DNA of 64,000 nucleotides from Deltaproteobacteria bacterium (GTDB taxonomy: Bacteria > Myxococcota_A > UBA9042), in NCBI GenBank assembly GCA_020632665.1, contig JACKFC010000003.1, forward strand, positions 62,001 to 126,000, given 5' to 3'. Shown here one piece after another: positions 48,801 through 54,068 of the stretch (its first letter is position 1; every line of letters begins with the position of its first letter). The translations under genes were made by a program, and so were the position numbers. The notes beneath the pieces were generated by a model, which had not been told where the DNA came from, searched no databases, and saw only the letters and a list, made by a program, of their open reading frames with translations.

Positions 48801-49385
48801 TACGCCTACGACTCGCCGGACAGCGGCTCGTCGGTGTGCGACAACTTCAACGTCCGTGTCCGCTTCACCCAGAACCCGAGCAACGCGCTCCGGTTCGAGG
48901 TGTGGCGCGGGGTGTGCCCGCCCGGCAAGTACAAGATCGAGAACAGCTTCCCGACCGGCACGGGCCCGACCGCGGTCTGCTGCGGCCAGACCGACTTCAA
49001 CTGGTTCACCAACTTCAAGGGTTACGCCAAGCACGGCTACTCGTCGAGCTACTCCGAGTTCGGTGAGTGTGCCTGCACGACGAACGGCTCGGTCTACTAC
49101 ACCACGACGGGCTACAACTACGGCCCGTCCAACCCCGGCTACAACAACTCCGGAATCGGGGGACCCTACGGTCGCTGGAATGCGTCCACCGGTGTGAAGG
49201 ACCGCAACCAAGGCTCCATCTCGTGGGGCTACGACTACACGCGGTGCCGCGACGACTCGGCCTGGTTCTACGTGCGCGTCTACCGCGTAGGCACCGTCTC
49301 GACCTGCTCGGATTACCAGCTCGAGATCACCAACGGCGTCTACGGTGCGCCGTCCACCGCGCACCGCGGCTACGGCGTCTACTAG
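30813..49385 (+). CDS. giant mosaic lipoprotein, 6190 residues
   Basis: The signal ends in lipobox VGAC (Cys24). Order by approximate residue: Ig-like 46-150; Cys-rich CDDxxxCTxDxC repeats 152-820; jelly-roll/MAM-like 816-980; cadherin-like 981-1080; Rossmann-like domain with FDAIFVLLG and GGRLYMEGGD 1081-1300; PPC-like beta domain 1340-1456; MopE repeats (CDGxDNNCDGxxDEGCDDD) 1456-2690; C-type lectin-like domain 2698-2826 (CYQAF...WADAENQC, WIGYND, GTWEWVD); MopE 2828-3058; Gly-rich segment with GAIRIDAKEI-type strands 3058-3363; a repeat of about 210 residues from 3446 on, nine copies interrupted twice by MopE units and once by a CC...C Cys module; and a final PPC-like domain 5953-6190. No membrane anchor or sorting tail at the C-terminus. 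Probably a surface adhesin or structural fibre binding Ca2+ or copper; no catalytic motif recognised. Confidence 0.88.
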   Translation: MRHLHNSLAIRIGFVAVLAVVGACAEERAPEPTGGLLTDYASGVDAEFGIEAFQLTDPTLTIASPADGTSKTVAAGTKTSVDLSFTVANYTLGKINCYVDGKFSAATTSPSIKLDNLAFGYHTIGCVLVDSGGSELANAAARATVHVAITSACKITEDCDDGLACTQDSCIGFVCQWKMALNCCGSSFDCLAGESCQDPNTATSKCSACATNADCDDNNTCTSDVCDLSGTKGACVHNKTDPECCVSDDKECDDGLGCTVDSCDAAKGKCTHVQPQGTCCSDSECVSEDVCLVGSCVNYECRFGKDVGKPDCCSATTNPTCSDDYYCTIDKCDQPQPGGWTKCSHETDASKVGCCDPKASTNECVDGNSCTYDVCSNYQCYNIQIADCCETDGDCDDEHPCTVDKCTKATPDAKDGKCSHDWTPECCVSVIDCNDGKFCTKESCLDSTNPAGGTCNYAKSPGCCDIDTDCDDGKVCTVKKCVNYQCVFGKDNFKENCCDGPSDCNDGDACTIDSCDTATNTCKFVANGVQGCCNSAADCDDSDCTTLDYCDANNQCGTKAAVGKCKQDTDCNDGNECTIDACNVENGCGTCSFTPDPSCCKYDTACNDNKPCTLDRCVNSKCENTALEGCCTDDADATTVCDDNNACTIEYCLNNQCRHTAPKNGCCAGDGDCFDGNKCTTDSCKNITNGQGTCDFAKIPDCVGCAYAYECDDQNPCTVEKCVSGDCIHEPKAGCCIDKFDCDDGKACTVDVCVTSQNYCVHYEEVAGIKPCCTPANEATECASLNTNCAVGKCLDQPDGSKQCVAVAKAACTYELNYCQDFSSSSSLANLGWNPIDLAGTAKANWAIATNGGLGPDQYARFNWTPTATNYDSCLTTPVFQAAGSSTLTIQFDREFVKNNGLTGIRILGSLDGENADWTNATLIDQVAPNADLGPETVDVKLPPELSGSNGLRLAVCVSGSSTFNLNRFGIDNFCIAKGSAPYFPSCPVNRTMLAGKELKVPVKAKDPDSNALLAFSLEKAPSFAKVSTALYSWLDGSWNSTITLNPTLGDVGDHEITVKVTDGHLYKSCTFTVSVTFEGGVLVWKPSAVPMATATPVADAIKTLGKQVQIVDDLNLYKDLTKFDAIFVLLGVFPANHSLKESEIDGLKLFLSQGGRLYMEGGDTWVFDPPTTLHAFFKVQGILDSAPNGVTGPLKGFSVHTDTTQNPPVNYQWAYAQNADWNNINDQIVGKDVAKTANILRNDGVEKFWVQVAHDNPTAQYRTVASSVLFGGLTKGVDEPQKLMQRIFHFFDNGLAACTSEAQCDDGNSCTKDTCTDGACSHENSCMCSAQTALKCGDIQTKLVSNGGAATQIVANYPCAPGVTFSGKEVAYSFQNATSAPVTVKLTNVSSSKVRLFVLKATANGCDPSGCVNSAAVAAGASTVSFPAQENVTYYIVVDAEGASDSATFDIEINCAAGEICDDGKDNNGNGLADCDDWASCCGFPTCGEICDGIDNDCNGTVDDGCDDDSDGYCDLAKKVKKSALCKKSTLPTDTSVQDGDDCKDGDTSVNPGATEICGNGKDDNCNGAQDEEGASGCTNFYADLDGDGYGSGAAKCLCQADGAFKATVAGDCNDAEPSINPGTAESCATPGDDDCDGDTNDLNADGCTNFYTDVDNDSYGVTPFKCVCTAVGAFKAAQAGDCDDTDATLNPGKAEICNNIDDNCNGAIDEGCDDDKDGYCDNDLTYAPPGDGSVTVCPKGAGDTDDTDPGVNPSGAEICDGKDNDSNGQTDEGCDDDGDQYCDNDMIAVGKPDSCPKGTGDCDDTKNGINPGAVEDCATSIDENCNGSINDLGAKGCTPFFYDGDGDAFGTSQNQCLCVAAPPYKAINPGDCDDSDVKINPDVAEICDGKDNDCDGVVDNGCDDDKDGFCDASMQLVGNPAVCPSGGNDCNDQNANVNPSRAEVCGNTIDENCDGSTNALNATGCVAFYADADGDSYGAGASKCYCEATGDYKVTLAGDCNDAEVSINPAADELCDGKDNNCDGAKDDGCDDDGDGYCAVGKTILTGAICTKGGGDCNDKDPNVYKGKAIEICDGKDDDCNGKTDNGCDDDKDGYCDAAAIIANPPPAVCSKGVDDCDDFNYDVNPAAPEVCNNGIDDNCNKSQNDENAGGCSDFYLDLDNDSYGLNLKKCLCTAAGAFKAAKAGDCADSDASRNPGVTEVCDSVDNNCDGNVDEENATNCKVYYNDADKDGHGIDVSKCLCAATGTFTSAKKDDCNDAVKAVNPSATEICNDVDDNCNGQVDEGCNADGDDYCAANKTVVGFPAVCPKGGGDCNDNDALVSTSGAEICNGADDNCNGTADEGCDDDGDKYCDANMTTLGNPSSCPNGGGDCDDTKADINPAKQEVCGNTVDENCSGGYNDVGAVGCTNFWPDADGDNYGKDGSAPQCLCIKTAAYSAPQFGDCDDSNELINKGATELCDGVDNNCDGVTDEGCDDDKDGYCDSNLITIGSPASCPKGGGDCDDAAKEVNPGAEEICGNSIDEDCDNSLNSPSASNCVEYYYDGDGDGFGVNVKQCLCTPENGFTATKNGDCDDTEKTINPNATEICGNGKDDNCDNSSNEPNAQGCVNFYKDADKDGYGTGAPQCLCVAEGEYLTKNNTDCNDADFVVKPNGAEVCDGKDNNCNGQTDEGCDDDNDGHCDANMKITATATCLKSTPKCDGVVFNSVCYQAFPTLKGWADAENQCTTLGGHLSSIGSPDENNTVRSSITKGCGATATAWIGYNDFQGEGTWEWVDSAKKVYENFATGQPINNLSNNSIRMTAAGTWEAANSDTFLCYVCKLGKVSTGSGDDCNDQDDKISPSVTEVCDDKDNNCDGKTDDGCDNDNDGFCAKGKTVVGTPAICTSGQNDCDDNNNLVNPNKTEICDGYDNNCNGQTDEGCDDDGDQYCDSTMGLIGTPPVCPKGGNDCADTDNKVNPGAQEVCGDAKDNNCVGGADEICNDEDGDGYCKGNQAPSDGCPKGGGDCDDTNKDVFPGNKEDCATGIDDNCDGVTNEKDATGCSDFYLDEDKDGFGAAEVATEVDNLKNCTSCGTGKDGDYVAATNTTLTAGTYEFKSFTINAGVTVTVTGSSPLVIKVQNKVTIAGTLDLSGKPGAKPIPYNSSTIYGGKGGPGGFDGANGVYGSAGQNGQGAGAGGGGCNSGYGAGGGGGGYGTSGQIGGTNGNTCGSGGSGGSANGDQQLSNLVGGSGGGSGGYGSAHNAAGGGGGGGGGAIRIDAKEISITGSLLAKGGDGGIVDTAADGGAGGGGAGGAIWLRAETITNNGTVSAAGGKGGTTNPAVSADGGEGGNGGAGRIRVDAVTLNGSTTPAPYYGDGSAKVTKICQCTQNETFSAKIAGDCNDTDATVNPNATEICDGIDNSCSGKVDTGCDEDNDGFCATGMIVGDTKACPKTGTKPGPNCKEELPAFVGSVINMETYSHGGGYHSFHKQWWYNNWTSGTTTVYKYDGATRAYVGSHTIGQQYIMANDGDAAEDAWYIATWYEGTRRVNGQNSIQWTYNPTNYMGGVQVVGNSVYTMYHANQTVYVLNKANGALQKTYNLSTYTGNIYGGLFIRKDKLWRVSDNTWAYRYDLATGKYDGVSFQVGSNAYNGGFNKDQDVFCISPNNASNYCYKMGEYKCSVGDDCNDKKDTINPDADEICDDIDNNCNTSVDEGCDDDNDGFCDADAALPFGDCCQAHSTSGCSVKTIQDCVCAKPGYGICCTGEWTADCANATKVFGCDIYGNGCDFPAACPAGGGDCNDSSNQVKPGGKEICGTADDDNCNGTTNDVGATGCTNYYMDNDGDGFGSSDFKCLCAESGKYSALVSGDCDDNDPKTYAGFATELCDGLDNNCNGTTDELCDADGDGYCDAGKIVITNAACPKSQGSQANCGDSLLSTGDFSPRTVGVNPYSTGGGYHPKLKEFWMPEYTSAYATNIHRFTSAEPYKELGQFNSGLRYVRQIAGDPSNGNWYAATYDSSTSAGLYKMQGQNNTKVWTSANLTTYLSGVAVDNGIVYAMRYNSSQVYAVNASNGARRTDKEFSLNSQTGYTYGIGFYDGKFYRSSDNAWVYRYDIGGAYDNTRLQAHTNMYSVAFTDDEVCYSNGTTVPRCLKLPKASESYGYAQHRAYHYSHGAGYHFNRKEYWYPSWSGQTVYRYDSNLRPVGTYNTGQQQMMQIYGDPSADAWYSANWGYNTITRRDGLSTSAKWSYNIGSTAGSCAVNGNTVYAMRSSGGTVWKINKDTGAGQGTFNLSGWWPGDTSYGGLFIHKNKLYRAAAGRWVSRHNLSGAWDGTRFYLDTNPYSLTYDGKQMCYSPNNSYSYCNELPDASQKFDIYPNGAGGSYTPGYTRALTMDPDSYGSAWNPQKKEYWFPAWTSNQSTSVRRYNTNGGYLGNTSINGAYIMDLWIDQDGSYATANWGEGRVRRFNSGGGNTWNYSMGGTIGGVTGDADNVYGMRYNSTTVWVINKANGAGRYTFGLNGGTTSIYGGLEIVGDTLAVATTNNYVRLFNKHTGDYNGVSFRTHLTPYMAVFNGTDYCVGGNSSGNQTFYCYGVTDDNGDGLRLRSEIRNYARSHGAGYHPYFKEYWYPNWSGDYVYRYNTEREYVGEFRNGRGEIMGLAGETANTAWYAAEWGKATISRFNGFTYGPVWSTNIGTTAGAVAVDANYVYGLRHGNPTVYRLNKSNGATVSTFNLSGGSYMNSTLYGGAAIVGDSLYRGNYNGWVERYSLSSGSFQGWSQHIGRDIHAATFRPDTREFCGYHNSYSGESFCMTLPDASTGGQRDLGMDAKSYGGGFHQKYNEYWYPEWNGNDSTQVYRYDANGKELGSFNSGLRNVVQIWGDNEHTDYLAASQNGSSTYSRVYRLQTKSANKVWTSPYVTTYLAGVTADKNFVYTMRYNSDANVYAFDRATGNRRTDKEFALSNWNGNTSYGIALVEGKFYRATSDNWVYRHDMGTGAHDGVRLPLSANPDSVAWNGTELCFGDNVTPSLVFCYKPENAAQNYNAKTYTVATYGEGGGFHNFRGEHWFPQWSSSNTNIYRYDRQKVLTGVTTVTQRYIRQIWGDTATDHWYSANWSDSSITKRKGLSSDLVWTFNIGSNPGGVAGDDTAVYAMRYNQDTVYVLNKQTGSQIKTFNLTGGRPNYLYGGLAVTQGKIFYGASNNWVYRYDLATGAHDNVRFTMPTSIYASSFDGTDYCIASSSSSNSTLYCVPIVGTSCAKGDDCDDKQSTVNPGSIEICDDADNNCDGTPDDGCDADGDDYCTDKKVVVGAPSICPKGGGDCNDASATENPASTEVCDGKDNNCDKVTDEEGSSGCVSYYYDGDQDGYGIASGAKCLCKAQDLYTTKLVGDCDDSCPECAPGKPEICDGKNNNCATLPANGSVYTRQMNIGNGTARHGSGYHPNLNEYWYTTWSGQQIRRFNTSGGYKGAFNSGQNEMMGLAGDYSTSDYYSANWGYGTVTRRKYNSTATVWSRSIGTYPSGVATDGTYVYTMKDYADYTKVFVFDRNTGADVAAKPHFNLSGGQYFSSSGDQLMYGGLAIVGDKIYRTTRNRYTYRYNLSDGKHDGVVMYTIPQSSYVDSSIVNHTTKEICVATYDYTYARCYSLPDATANFALSRTINMQTYSHGAGYHPFHSEYWHGSYTGGYSTQIYRFNTQAQAVGNFNSSQRYVFQIAGDPLEDNYYLATQYEGIRKMKGMTNQVLWTRDIGNYEHGVFATKDKVYAMRDTAQTVYELDRGNGNVTRTFNLSTSTGDWVGNTLYGGLVVIGSKLYRGSGSSRWIYGYNLSNGSHDGTKIYTDQYIYNTAYNGKEICISPNSATMYCYDPSGGLQVKDEDCDKDGDGYCDDNKVTVGKPAVCPKGGGDCNDNATTINPLGVEICNGQDENCNGTADEGADFQCEANKNAEAECVNGACKISKCNTGWYDLNGSGADGCECIAQDAFEPNDSCGAAYGLSQVNDNDSGVVNVKARMVDPNDNDWFKFYAYDSPDSGSSVCDNFNVRVRFTQNPSNALRFEVWRGVCPPGKYKIENSFPTGTGPTAVCCGQTDFNWFTNFKGYAKHGYSSSYSEFGECACTTNGSVYYTTTGYNYGPSNPGYNNSGIGGPYGRWNASTGVKDRNQGSISWGYDYTRCRDDSAWFYVRVYRVGTVSTCSDYQLEITNGVYGAPSTAHRGYGVY
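35180..38880 (+). repeat. longest block of MopE-type repeats in the giant gene
   Basis: Successive units of about 55-75 residues with the pattern EICDGxDNNCNGxxDEGCDDDxDGYCD, followed either by a PKGGGDCNDxxxxxNPG segment or by CxxFYxDxDxDxYGxxxxxCLC. The Asp-x-Asp-x-Asp-Gly loops resemble Ca2+-binding thrombospondin-type-3-like motifs. Confidence 0.8.
41150..48335 (+). repeat. nine copies of a repeat of about 210 residues, propeller-like
   Basis: Copies begin near 41150, 42550, 43215, 43880, 44545, 45200, 45860, 46990 and 47690. Each starts with a motif close to SHGxGYHxxxxEYWYPxWSG, then VYRYxxxxxxVGxFNxGQ, WYxANWGxxTITR, a GxVAVDGNxVYAMRYN segment, VYxLNKxNGA, FNLSGG, LYGGLxIVGDKLYR and YRYDLxxGxHDGV, and ends in a CYxxxP-type Cys pair. 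The regular four-strand rhythm suggests a small beta-propeller per copy. No family name recognised. Confidence 0.75.
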
Positions 49386-49389
49386 AAGC

Positions 49390-49430
49390 GTCGACGCCCG
49401 CGGCGAGTGCTGCTCGCCGCGGGCGTCGAC
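49390..49430. terminator. bidirectional terminator hairpin
   Basis: Perfect 18-bp stem GTCGACGCCCGCGGCGAG / CTCGCCGCGGGCGTCGAC with loop TGCTG, four bases after the stop of the giant gene and facing the end of gatB. No T run. Confidence 0.78.
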
Positions 49431-49469
49431 CCCGCGTCCTGCGTGAAGGACGCGGCGAAAGACGGCTCG

Positions 49470-50927
49470 CTAGGAACCTTCTCCAACCAACGCTTCTTGC
49501 AACAAGGTGCGCAGCATCGCGGCGTCTGCCTTGCCTTGGGTTTGCCGCATCGCTTGGCCCATGAAGAAGCCGAAGAGCTTCTGCTTGCCGGAGCGATACT
49601 CGGCCACCTCGGCCGGATGGGCTGCCAGCAGCCCGCTGATCAGCGGAATGAGCGCCGACGGATCGCTGAGCGTCGTGCCAGCCGCCTCGAGGGCCTTCGT
49701 CCACGGTGCGGAACCGGCGTCTGTCGACGCTGCCCCTGCGTCCAGGACCTCCGACAACATCTTGTTGCTCAACGCGCCGCTGCGCCATCGCTGGAAGACC
49801 TCGTACCAAGCCGATAGCGCATCGAGGCGCGCCGATAGGTCGCGCTCGCGCCGGCGCAGCGCACCCGCGACCGGGCCGAAGATGAAGGTCGCGAACGCCT
49901 TCGCCGCCTCTCGATCCTTCTCCAGCAGGGGCAGCATCGCGCGCAGGATCTCGGGGCTCTCGAGAAGAAGATCGACGGCATCGGGGTCGAGTGCCAGCGC
50001 GTCCCGGAGCATCGTGCGCAGGACGAACGGGCATGGGGCCAGGTCGTCTCGCTCTGCGTCGACCCACCCTGCCGGCACCTGAAGCCGAGGCAGGTCTGGG
50101 TCGGGCATGTAGCGATAATCGGCGGCGTCTTCCTTGCCGCGCATCGCGCGGGTTCGGCCGGCGTCGGCGTCCCAGAGCCGGGTCTGCTGTTCCACCTGCT
50201 CGCCGGCGAGATAGGCCTCGACCTGCCGACTCGCCTCGGAGCGGATGGCATCGCGCAAGGCGCGCAGCGAGTTGAGGTTCTTCAGTTCGCAGCGGGTGCG
50301 CAGCCCTTGCTCGCCGGTCGGCCGGACGCTGACGTTGGCGTCGCAGCGCATCGAGCCCGACTCGAGCGAGCCGTCGCAGACGCCGAGGTGCATGAGCAGC
50401 AGGCGCAGCTCGGCGAAGGCCGCGACCGCGGCTTCGGCGCTGCGAAGCCCCGGCCGGCTGACGATCTCGATCAGCGGAACGCCCGCACGGTTCAGGTCGA
50501 TGACCGTCGCGCCAGCGATCGCGTCGTGCACGCTCTTGCCGGCGTCCTCTTCGATGTGGATGCGCTCGATCTCCAGCGTCTGCGCGGCGTCGTCGAGCGG
50601 GAAGCGCAGGACGCCGTCGTGGCAGAGCGGCAGGTCGTGCTGTGAGATCTGGTAGCCCTTCGGCAGGTCGGCGTAGAAATACGATTTGCGCGCCATCTCG
50701 ACGAAGGGCCGAATCGTGCATTCCAGGCCGAGACCGGCGCGGATCGCCAGGCGGACCGCCTCGCCGTTGAGCCGCGGCAGCGCGCCCGGCAGCCCCAAAC
50801 ACAGCGCGGTGACGTGCTCGTTCGGGTGCTCGGCCGGGGACGTCGGCGCGACGCTGAAGAGCTTGCTGCGGGTCGACAGCTGCGCGTGGACCTCGAGGCC
50901 GATGACGACTTCCCAGCCAGCTCTCAC
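49470..50927 (-). CDS. gatB: Asp/Glu-tRNA(Asn/Gln) amidotransferase subunit B
   Basis: 485 residues from GTG 50927, overlapping the gatA stop by 4 bases. The start is fixed by WEVVIGLEVHAQLSTRSKLF, the family N-terminus. Further motifs: YFYADLPKGYQISQ, HIEEDAGKS, IDLNRAGVPLIEIVS, and RCDANVSVRP with KNLNS. The C-terminal GatB/YqeY domain is present (SNKMLSEVLD to the end). It binds the mischarged tRNA and activates the glutamate or aspartate for amidation. Upstream in-frame starts would add about 240 Arg-rich residues that do not fit the family. Confidence 0.95.
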   Translation of the reverse strand: MRAGWEVVIGLEVHAQLSTRSKLFSVAPTSPAEHPNEHVTALCLGLPGALPRLNGEAVRLAIRAGLGLECTIRPFVEMARKSYFYADLPKGYQISQHDLPLCHDGVLRFPLDDAAQTLEIERIHIEEDAGKSVHDAIAGATVIDLNRAGVPLIEIVSRPGLRSAEAAVAAFAELRLLLMHLGVCDGSLESGSMRCDANVSVRPTGEQGLRTRCELKNLNSLRALRDAIRSEASRQVEAYLAGEQVEQQTRLWDADAGRTRAMRGKEDAADYRYMPDPDLPRLQVPAGWVDAERDDLAPCPFVLRTMLRDALALDPDAVDLLLESPEILRAMLPLLEKDREAAKAFATFIFGPVAGALRRRERDLSARLDALSAWYEVFQRWRSGALSNKMLSEVLDAGAASTDAGSAPWTKALEAAGTTLSDPSALIPLISGLLAAHPAEVAEYRSGKQKLFGFFMGQAMRQTQGKADAAMLRTLLQEALVGEGS

Positions 50928-52396
50928 CGTGCTCCTCCTGCTTCGTTGCTCGATGCCCCCGGGCCGAAGGATTCGAACGCCCGACCGACCGCGATCAGGC
51001 GCGCCTCGTCGAATGCCGGTGCCATCAACTGCAGGCCGATGGGCAAGCTCCCCGCCGGTGCTGCGACGGGGAGACTCAACGCTGGGAGGCCGCAGAGGTT
51101 GGCGAGGACGGTGTAGGCGTCCATGGCGTAGACGGTCGTTGGGTCGTCGAAGGCTTGGTCGTGGCGCCACGCCCGCACCGGGCTCGTCGGCATCGCCAGG
51201 ACGTCGCACGTCGCGAAGGCCTGGTCGACCGTCGCTGCGATGCGGGCCCGGACCCGCGCGGCGCGCTCGTAGAAGGCGTCGTGGTAGCCCGCGGAGAGGG
51301 CGAAGGTGCCGAGCAGGATGCGACGTTGGACTTCCGGCCCGAAGCCCTCCGAGCGGCTCTTGCCGTGCAGCTGAGCGAGGTCGACGCCAGGGACTGCGGT
51401 GCGATGGCCGTAGCGAACACCGTCGTAGCGGGAGAGGTTGGTCGAGGCCTCCGCCGTGGCGATGACGTAGTAGGCCGCGATCGCGGCGTCGAGGTCGGCG
51501 ATCTCGACCTCGATGCGCTGCGCCCCGGACGCCACCGCCGCAGCGAGCGTCGCCTCGAAGGCGTCGGCCACGACCGCGTCGGCGGCACGGGCGCGCTCGA
51601 CGAAGCCGCGGGGGACGCCGATCCGGACGCCCTCGAGCGAGGCGTCGGCGTCGGTGCGCCAATCCGGCACCGGGACCTGGGCGCTCGTCGCGTCATGGGG
51701 ACACGGGCCCGCGATGGTGGCGAGGATGGTCGCCGCGTCATCGACGCTCGGCGCCAAGACGCCGATCTGGTCCAGCGAGCTGGCGTAGGCGACGACGCCG
51801 TAGCGTGAGACGCGGCCGTAGGTCGGCTTCAGCCCGACGACTCCACAGAGCGCGGCCGGCAGCCGCACCGACCCGCCGGTATCGGTCCCGAGCGAGGCAG
51901 CGCCGGCGCCGAGCGCGACCGCGACGGCCGAGCCGCCGGAGGAGCCTCCGGCGACGCACGCCAGATCGACGGGGTGGCGCACGGCGCCGGCGACGCCGCT
52001 GGTCGACGCCGACCCCATGCCGAATTCGTCCATATTCGCGCGGCCGAGCAGGATCGCTCCGGCGTCGCGCAGGCGCTTGCTGGCCGTCGCGTCGAAGGGG
52101 CTGCGGTAGCCTTCGAGGATCCGGCTGCCCGCGTGCAGGCTCCAGCCGCGGACGGCGATATTGTCCTTGATGGTGACGGGGACGCCTGCGAGCGGGCCAA
52201 GCGTGCGGCCAGCGTCGCGGGCCGTGTCGACGGCGCGGGCCGCTTCGAGCGCCGCCTCTTCGTCGATCTCGACCAACGCTGCGTGGCGGTCGTGGGCGAT
52301 GCGGGCGCGCAGCAGGGCAGCCTCGACCGCAGCCTCGGCGCGCAAGCTGCCGTCACGGATCGCATCCCGGATCTGCCGTACGCCCTGTTGCGTCAT
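50924..52396 (-). CDS. gatA: Asp/Glu-tRNA(Asn/Gln) amidotransferase subunit A
   Basis: 490 residues from ATG 52396 (AGGAG upstream). Amidase-signature triad: Lys77 in VTIKDN, Ser152 in AGGSSGGSA and Ser176 in GTDTGGSVRLP. It releases ammonia from glutamine and hands it to GatB. Ten bases follow the gatC stop; 4-base overlap with gatB, so stoichiometric synthesis is likely through coupling. Confidence 0.95.
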   Translation of the reverse strand: MTQQGVRQIRDAIRDGSLRAEAAVEAALLRARIAHDRHAALVEIDEEAALEAARAVDTARDAGRTLGPLAGVPVTIKDNIAVRGWSLHAGSRILEGYRSPFDATASKRLRDAGAILLGRANMDEFGMGSASTSGVAGAVRHPVDLACVAGGSSGGSAVAVALGAGAASLGTDTGGSVRLPAALCGVVGLKPTYGRVSRYGVVAYASSLDQIGVLAPSVDDAATILATIAGPCPHDATSAQVPVPDWRTDADASLEGVRIGVPRGFVERARAADAVVADAFEATLAAAVASGAQRIEVEIADLDAAIAAYYVIATAEASTNLSRYDGVRYGHRTAVPGVDLAQLHGKSRSEGFGPEVQRRILLGTFALSAGYHDAFYERAARVRARIAATVDQAFATCDVLAMPTSPVRAWRHDQAFDDPTTVYAMDAYTVLANLCGLPALSLPVAAPAGSLPIGLQLMAPAFDEARLIAVGRAFESFGPGASSNEAGGAR

Positions 52397-52406
52397 CGCG
52401 GTGCTC

Positions 52407-52700
52407 CTATTCGACGACGCGCGGCACGACGAATCCGCCGGCACCGAAGCGCGGGGCCATGCCTCGAAGGGTTGCTTCGTCGAGCGTCTCGCCGGACTCG
52501 TCCGCGCGCAGCTCGGCGTAGGCGAAGTTCGGGTGCCGCATCGGCGCGAAGCCTTCGACATCGACGTCGCCGAGGCGTTCGGCGAGCGCCACCATCGCCG
52601 CGAGATCCCGCACCAAGCCCGGCTTGTCGGCCTCGGCAAGCTCCAGCCGCGACAAGCGGGCGACCTGCTCGAGCAGGGCCTCGTCGACGTGGACCGTCAC
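52407..52700 (-). CDS. gatC: Asp/Glu-tRNA(Asn/Gln) amidotransferase subunit C
   Basis: 97 residues from GTG 52700, overlapping the phosphomannomutase stop by 4 bases. Typical GatC features: VARLSRLELAE near the N-terminus, a helical middle, then FAPMRHPNFAYAELRADE in place of the usual P(L/T)xHxxxxxxxLReD segment. It stabilises the GatAB complex. Confidence 0.88.
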   Translation of the reverse strand: MTVHVDEALLEQVARLSRLELAEADKPGLVRDLAAMVALAERLGDVDVEGFAPMRHPNFAYAELRADESGETLDEATLRGMAPRFGAGGFVVPRVVE

Positions 52701-54061
52701 GCGCCCAGCTCCGTCCGTGCTTTCGCGATGGCGTCACGGAGCACGGCCTCGTTGGCGTCGCAGGCTGCCGCGGTCGAGGCCTCGCAGCGCATCACCAGCA
52801 CAGGCCCGGTATTCGACGCGCGGACCAGGCCCCAGCCATCGGCGAAACGCACCCGCACCCCATCGATATCGTGCGTCGGGTAGCGTGCCGCCATCGCCGC
52901 CTTGACGTGGTCGACCACCGCGAACTTCACCGCGTCGGGGCAATCCAGGCGGAGCTCTGGGGTCGCGACGGTCGGCGGCAGGTCGGCAAGCAAGGCCGAG
53001 AGCGGCTGCTCGCTGTGGGTCAGGACTTCGAGCAGGCGAATGGTCGCGTGGATCGCGTCGTCGTAGCCGAAATAGCGGTGGGCGAAGAAGATATGGCCAG
53101 ACATCTCGCCCGCCAGCAGCGCCCCTTCGACCTTCATCCGCGCCTTGATCAGGCTGTGGCCGACCTGGCCCATGATCGCACGGCCGCCGTGGCGCTCGAT
53201 ATCGTCGAAGAGCACGTCGCTGCACTTCACCTCGGCGACGATGGCGGCACCGGGGACTTCCTGCAGCAGCGCGCGGGCGAGCAGGGCGAGGAGGCGGTCG
53301 CCCCAGACCACCGCGCCCTTCTCGTCGAGCACGCCGATGCGGTCGCCGTCGCCGTCGTAGGCCACGCCGAGGTCGGCGCCGTGGGCCGCGACCGCGGCGC
53401 GCAGGTCGAGCAAGTTCTCCTCCACCGTCGGATCGGGGTGGTGGTTCGGGAAGGTCCCGTCCAACTCGCAGAAGATCGGGATCACCTCGAAGCCGAGGCT
53501 CTCGAGCAGGCCGGGGGCGATCGGGCCGGTCGGGCCATTGCCGGCGTCGACGACCACCTTCAGCCGGCGTGGACCTAGCTCGGCGAGCAGCCGTTGCTGG
53601 TCGACATAGGGGCGCAGCACCTCGATCGAGCGCTCGATGCCGTCGCCGTGCTCGAAGTCCTCCTCGCCGGCGATGCGGGCCAGCTCGGCGATGTCGTCGC
53701 CGAAGAGGGCGGCGCGGTCGATCACCATCTTCAGGCCGTTCTCGTCCGGCGGATTGTGGCTCCCCGTGACCATGATCGCGCCGCCGACCTCGCGCGTATG
53801 GGCGGCGAAGTAGACGACCGGGGTCGGGACCACGCCGACGTCGAGGACGTCACAGCCGCCGGCGCGGATGCCCGCCGCCAGGGCGTCGCGGATGCGCGGA
53901 CCGGAGAGGCGCGCGTCGCGGCCGACCGCGACCCGGGCGAGCAGGCCGCGTCGGCGGATCAGCGTCGCGAAGGCCTGGCCGATCGCGCGGACGACCTCGT
54001 CCGGCAGGTCGCGCTCGGCTTTGCCGCGGATATCGTAGGCGCGAAAGATATGTGGGTTCAT
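52697..54061 (-). CDS. manB: phosphomannomutase / phosphoglucomutase
   Basis: 454 residues from ATG 54061. FRAYDIRG opens the protein as in AlgC/ManB-type mutases. The phosphoserine loop is VTGSHNPPDENGLK (Ser101), the metal loop DGDGDR is at 236-241, GEMSGHIFF is the sugar-binding loop, and RxSNTxP appears as RASNTGP near the C-terminus. It converts mannose-6-P to mannose-1-P (or the glucose pair) for polysaccharide synthesis. Its ribosome binding site overlaps the stop codon of manC 7 bases upstream, which fits a joint role in GDP-mannose synthesis. Confidence 0.92.
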   Translation of the reverse strand: MNPHIFRAYDIRGKAERDLPDEVVRAIGQAFATLIRRRGLLARVAVGRDARLSGPRIRDALAAGIRAGGCDVLDVGVVPTPVVYFAAHTREVGGAIMVTGSHNPPDENGLKMVIDRAALFGDDIAELARIAGEEDFEHGDGIERSIEVLRPYVDQQRLLAELGPRRLKVVVDAGNGPTGPIAPGLLESLGFEVIPIFCELDGTFPNHHPDPTVEENLLDLRAAVAAHGADLGVAYDGDGDRIGVLDEKGAVVWGDRLLALLARALLQEVPGAAIVAEVKCSDVLFDDIERHGGRAIMGQVGHSLIKARMKVEGALLAGEMSGHIFFAHRYFGYDDAIHATIRLLEVLTHSEQPLSALLADLPPTVATPELRLDCPDAVKFAVVDHVKAAMAARYPTHDIDGVRVRFADGWGLVRASNTGPVLVMRCEASTAAACDANEAVLRDAIAKARTELGA

Positions 54062-54068
54062 CGTTCCT

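Noticed and set aside
44385..49364. 1659-codon open frame on the minus strand
   Set aside because: Antisense shadow of the giant gene's repeat region.
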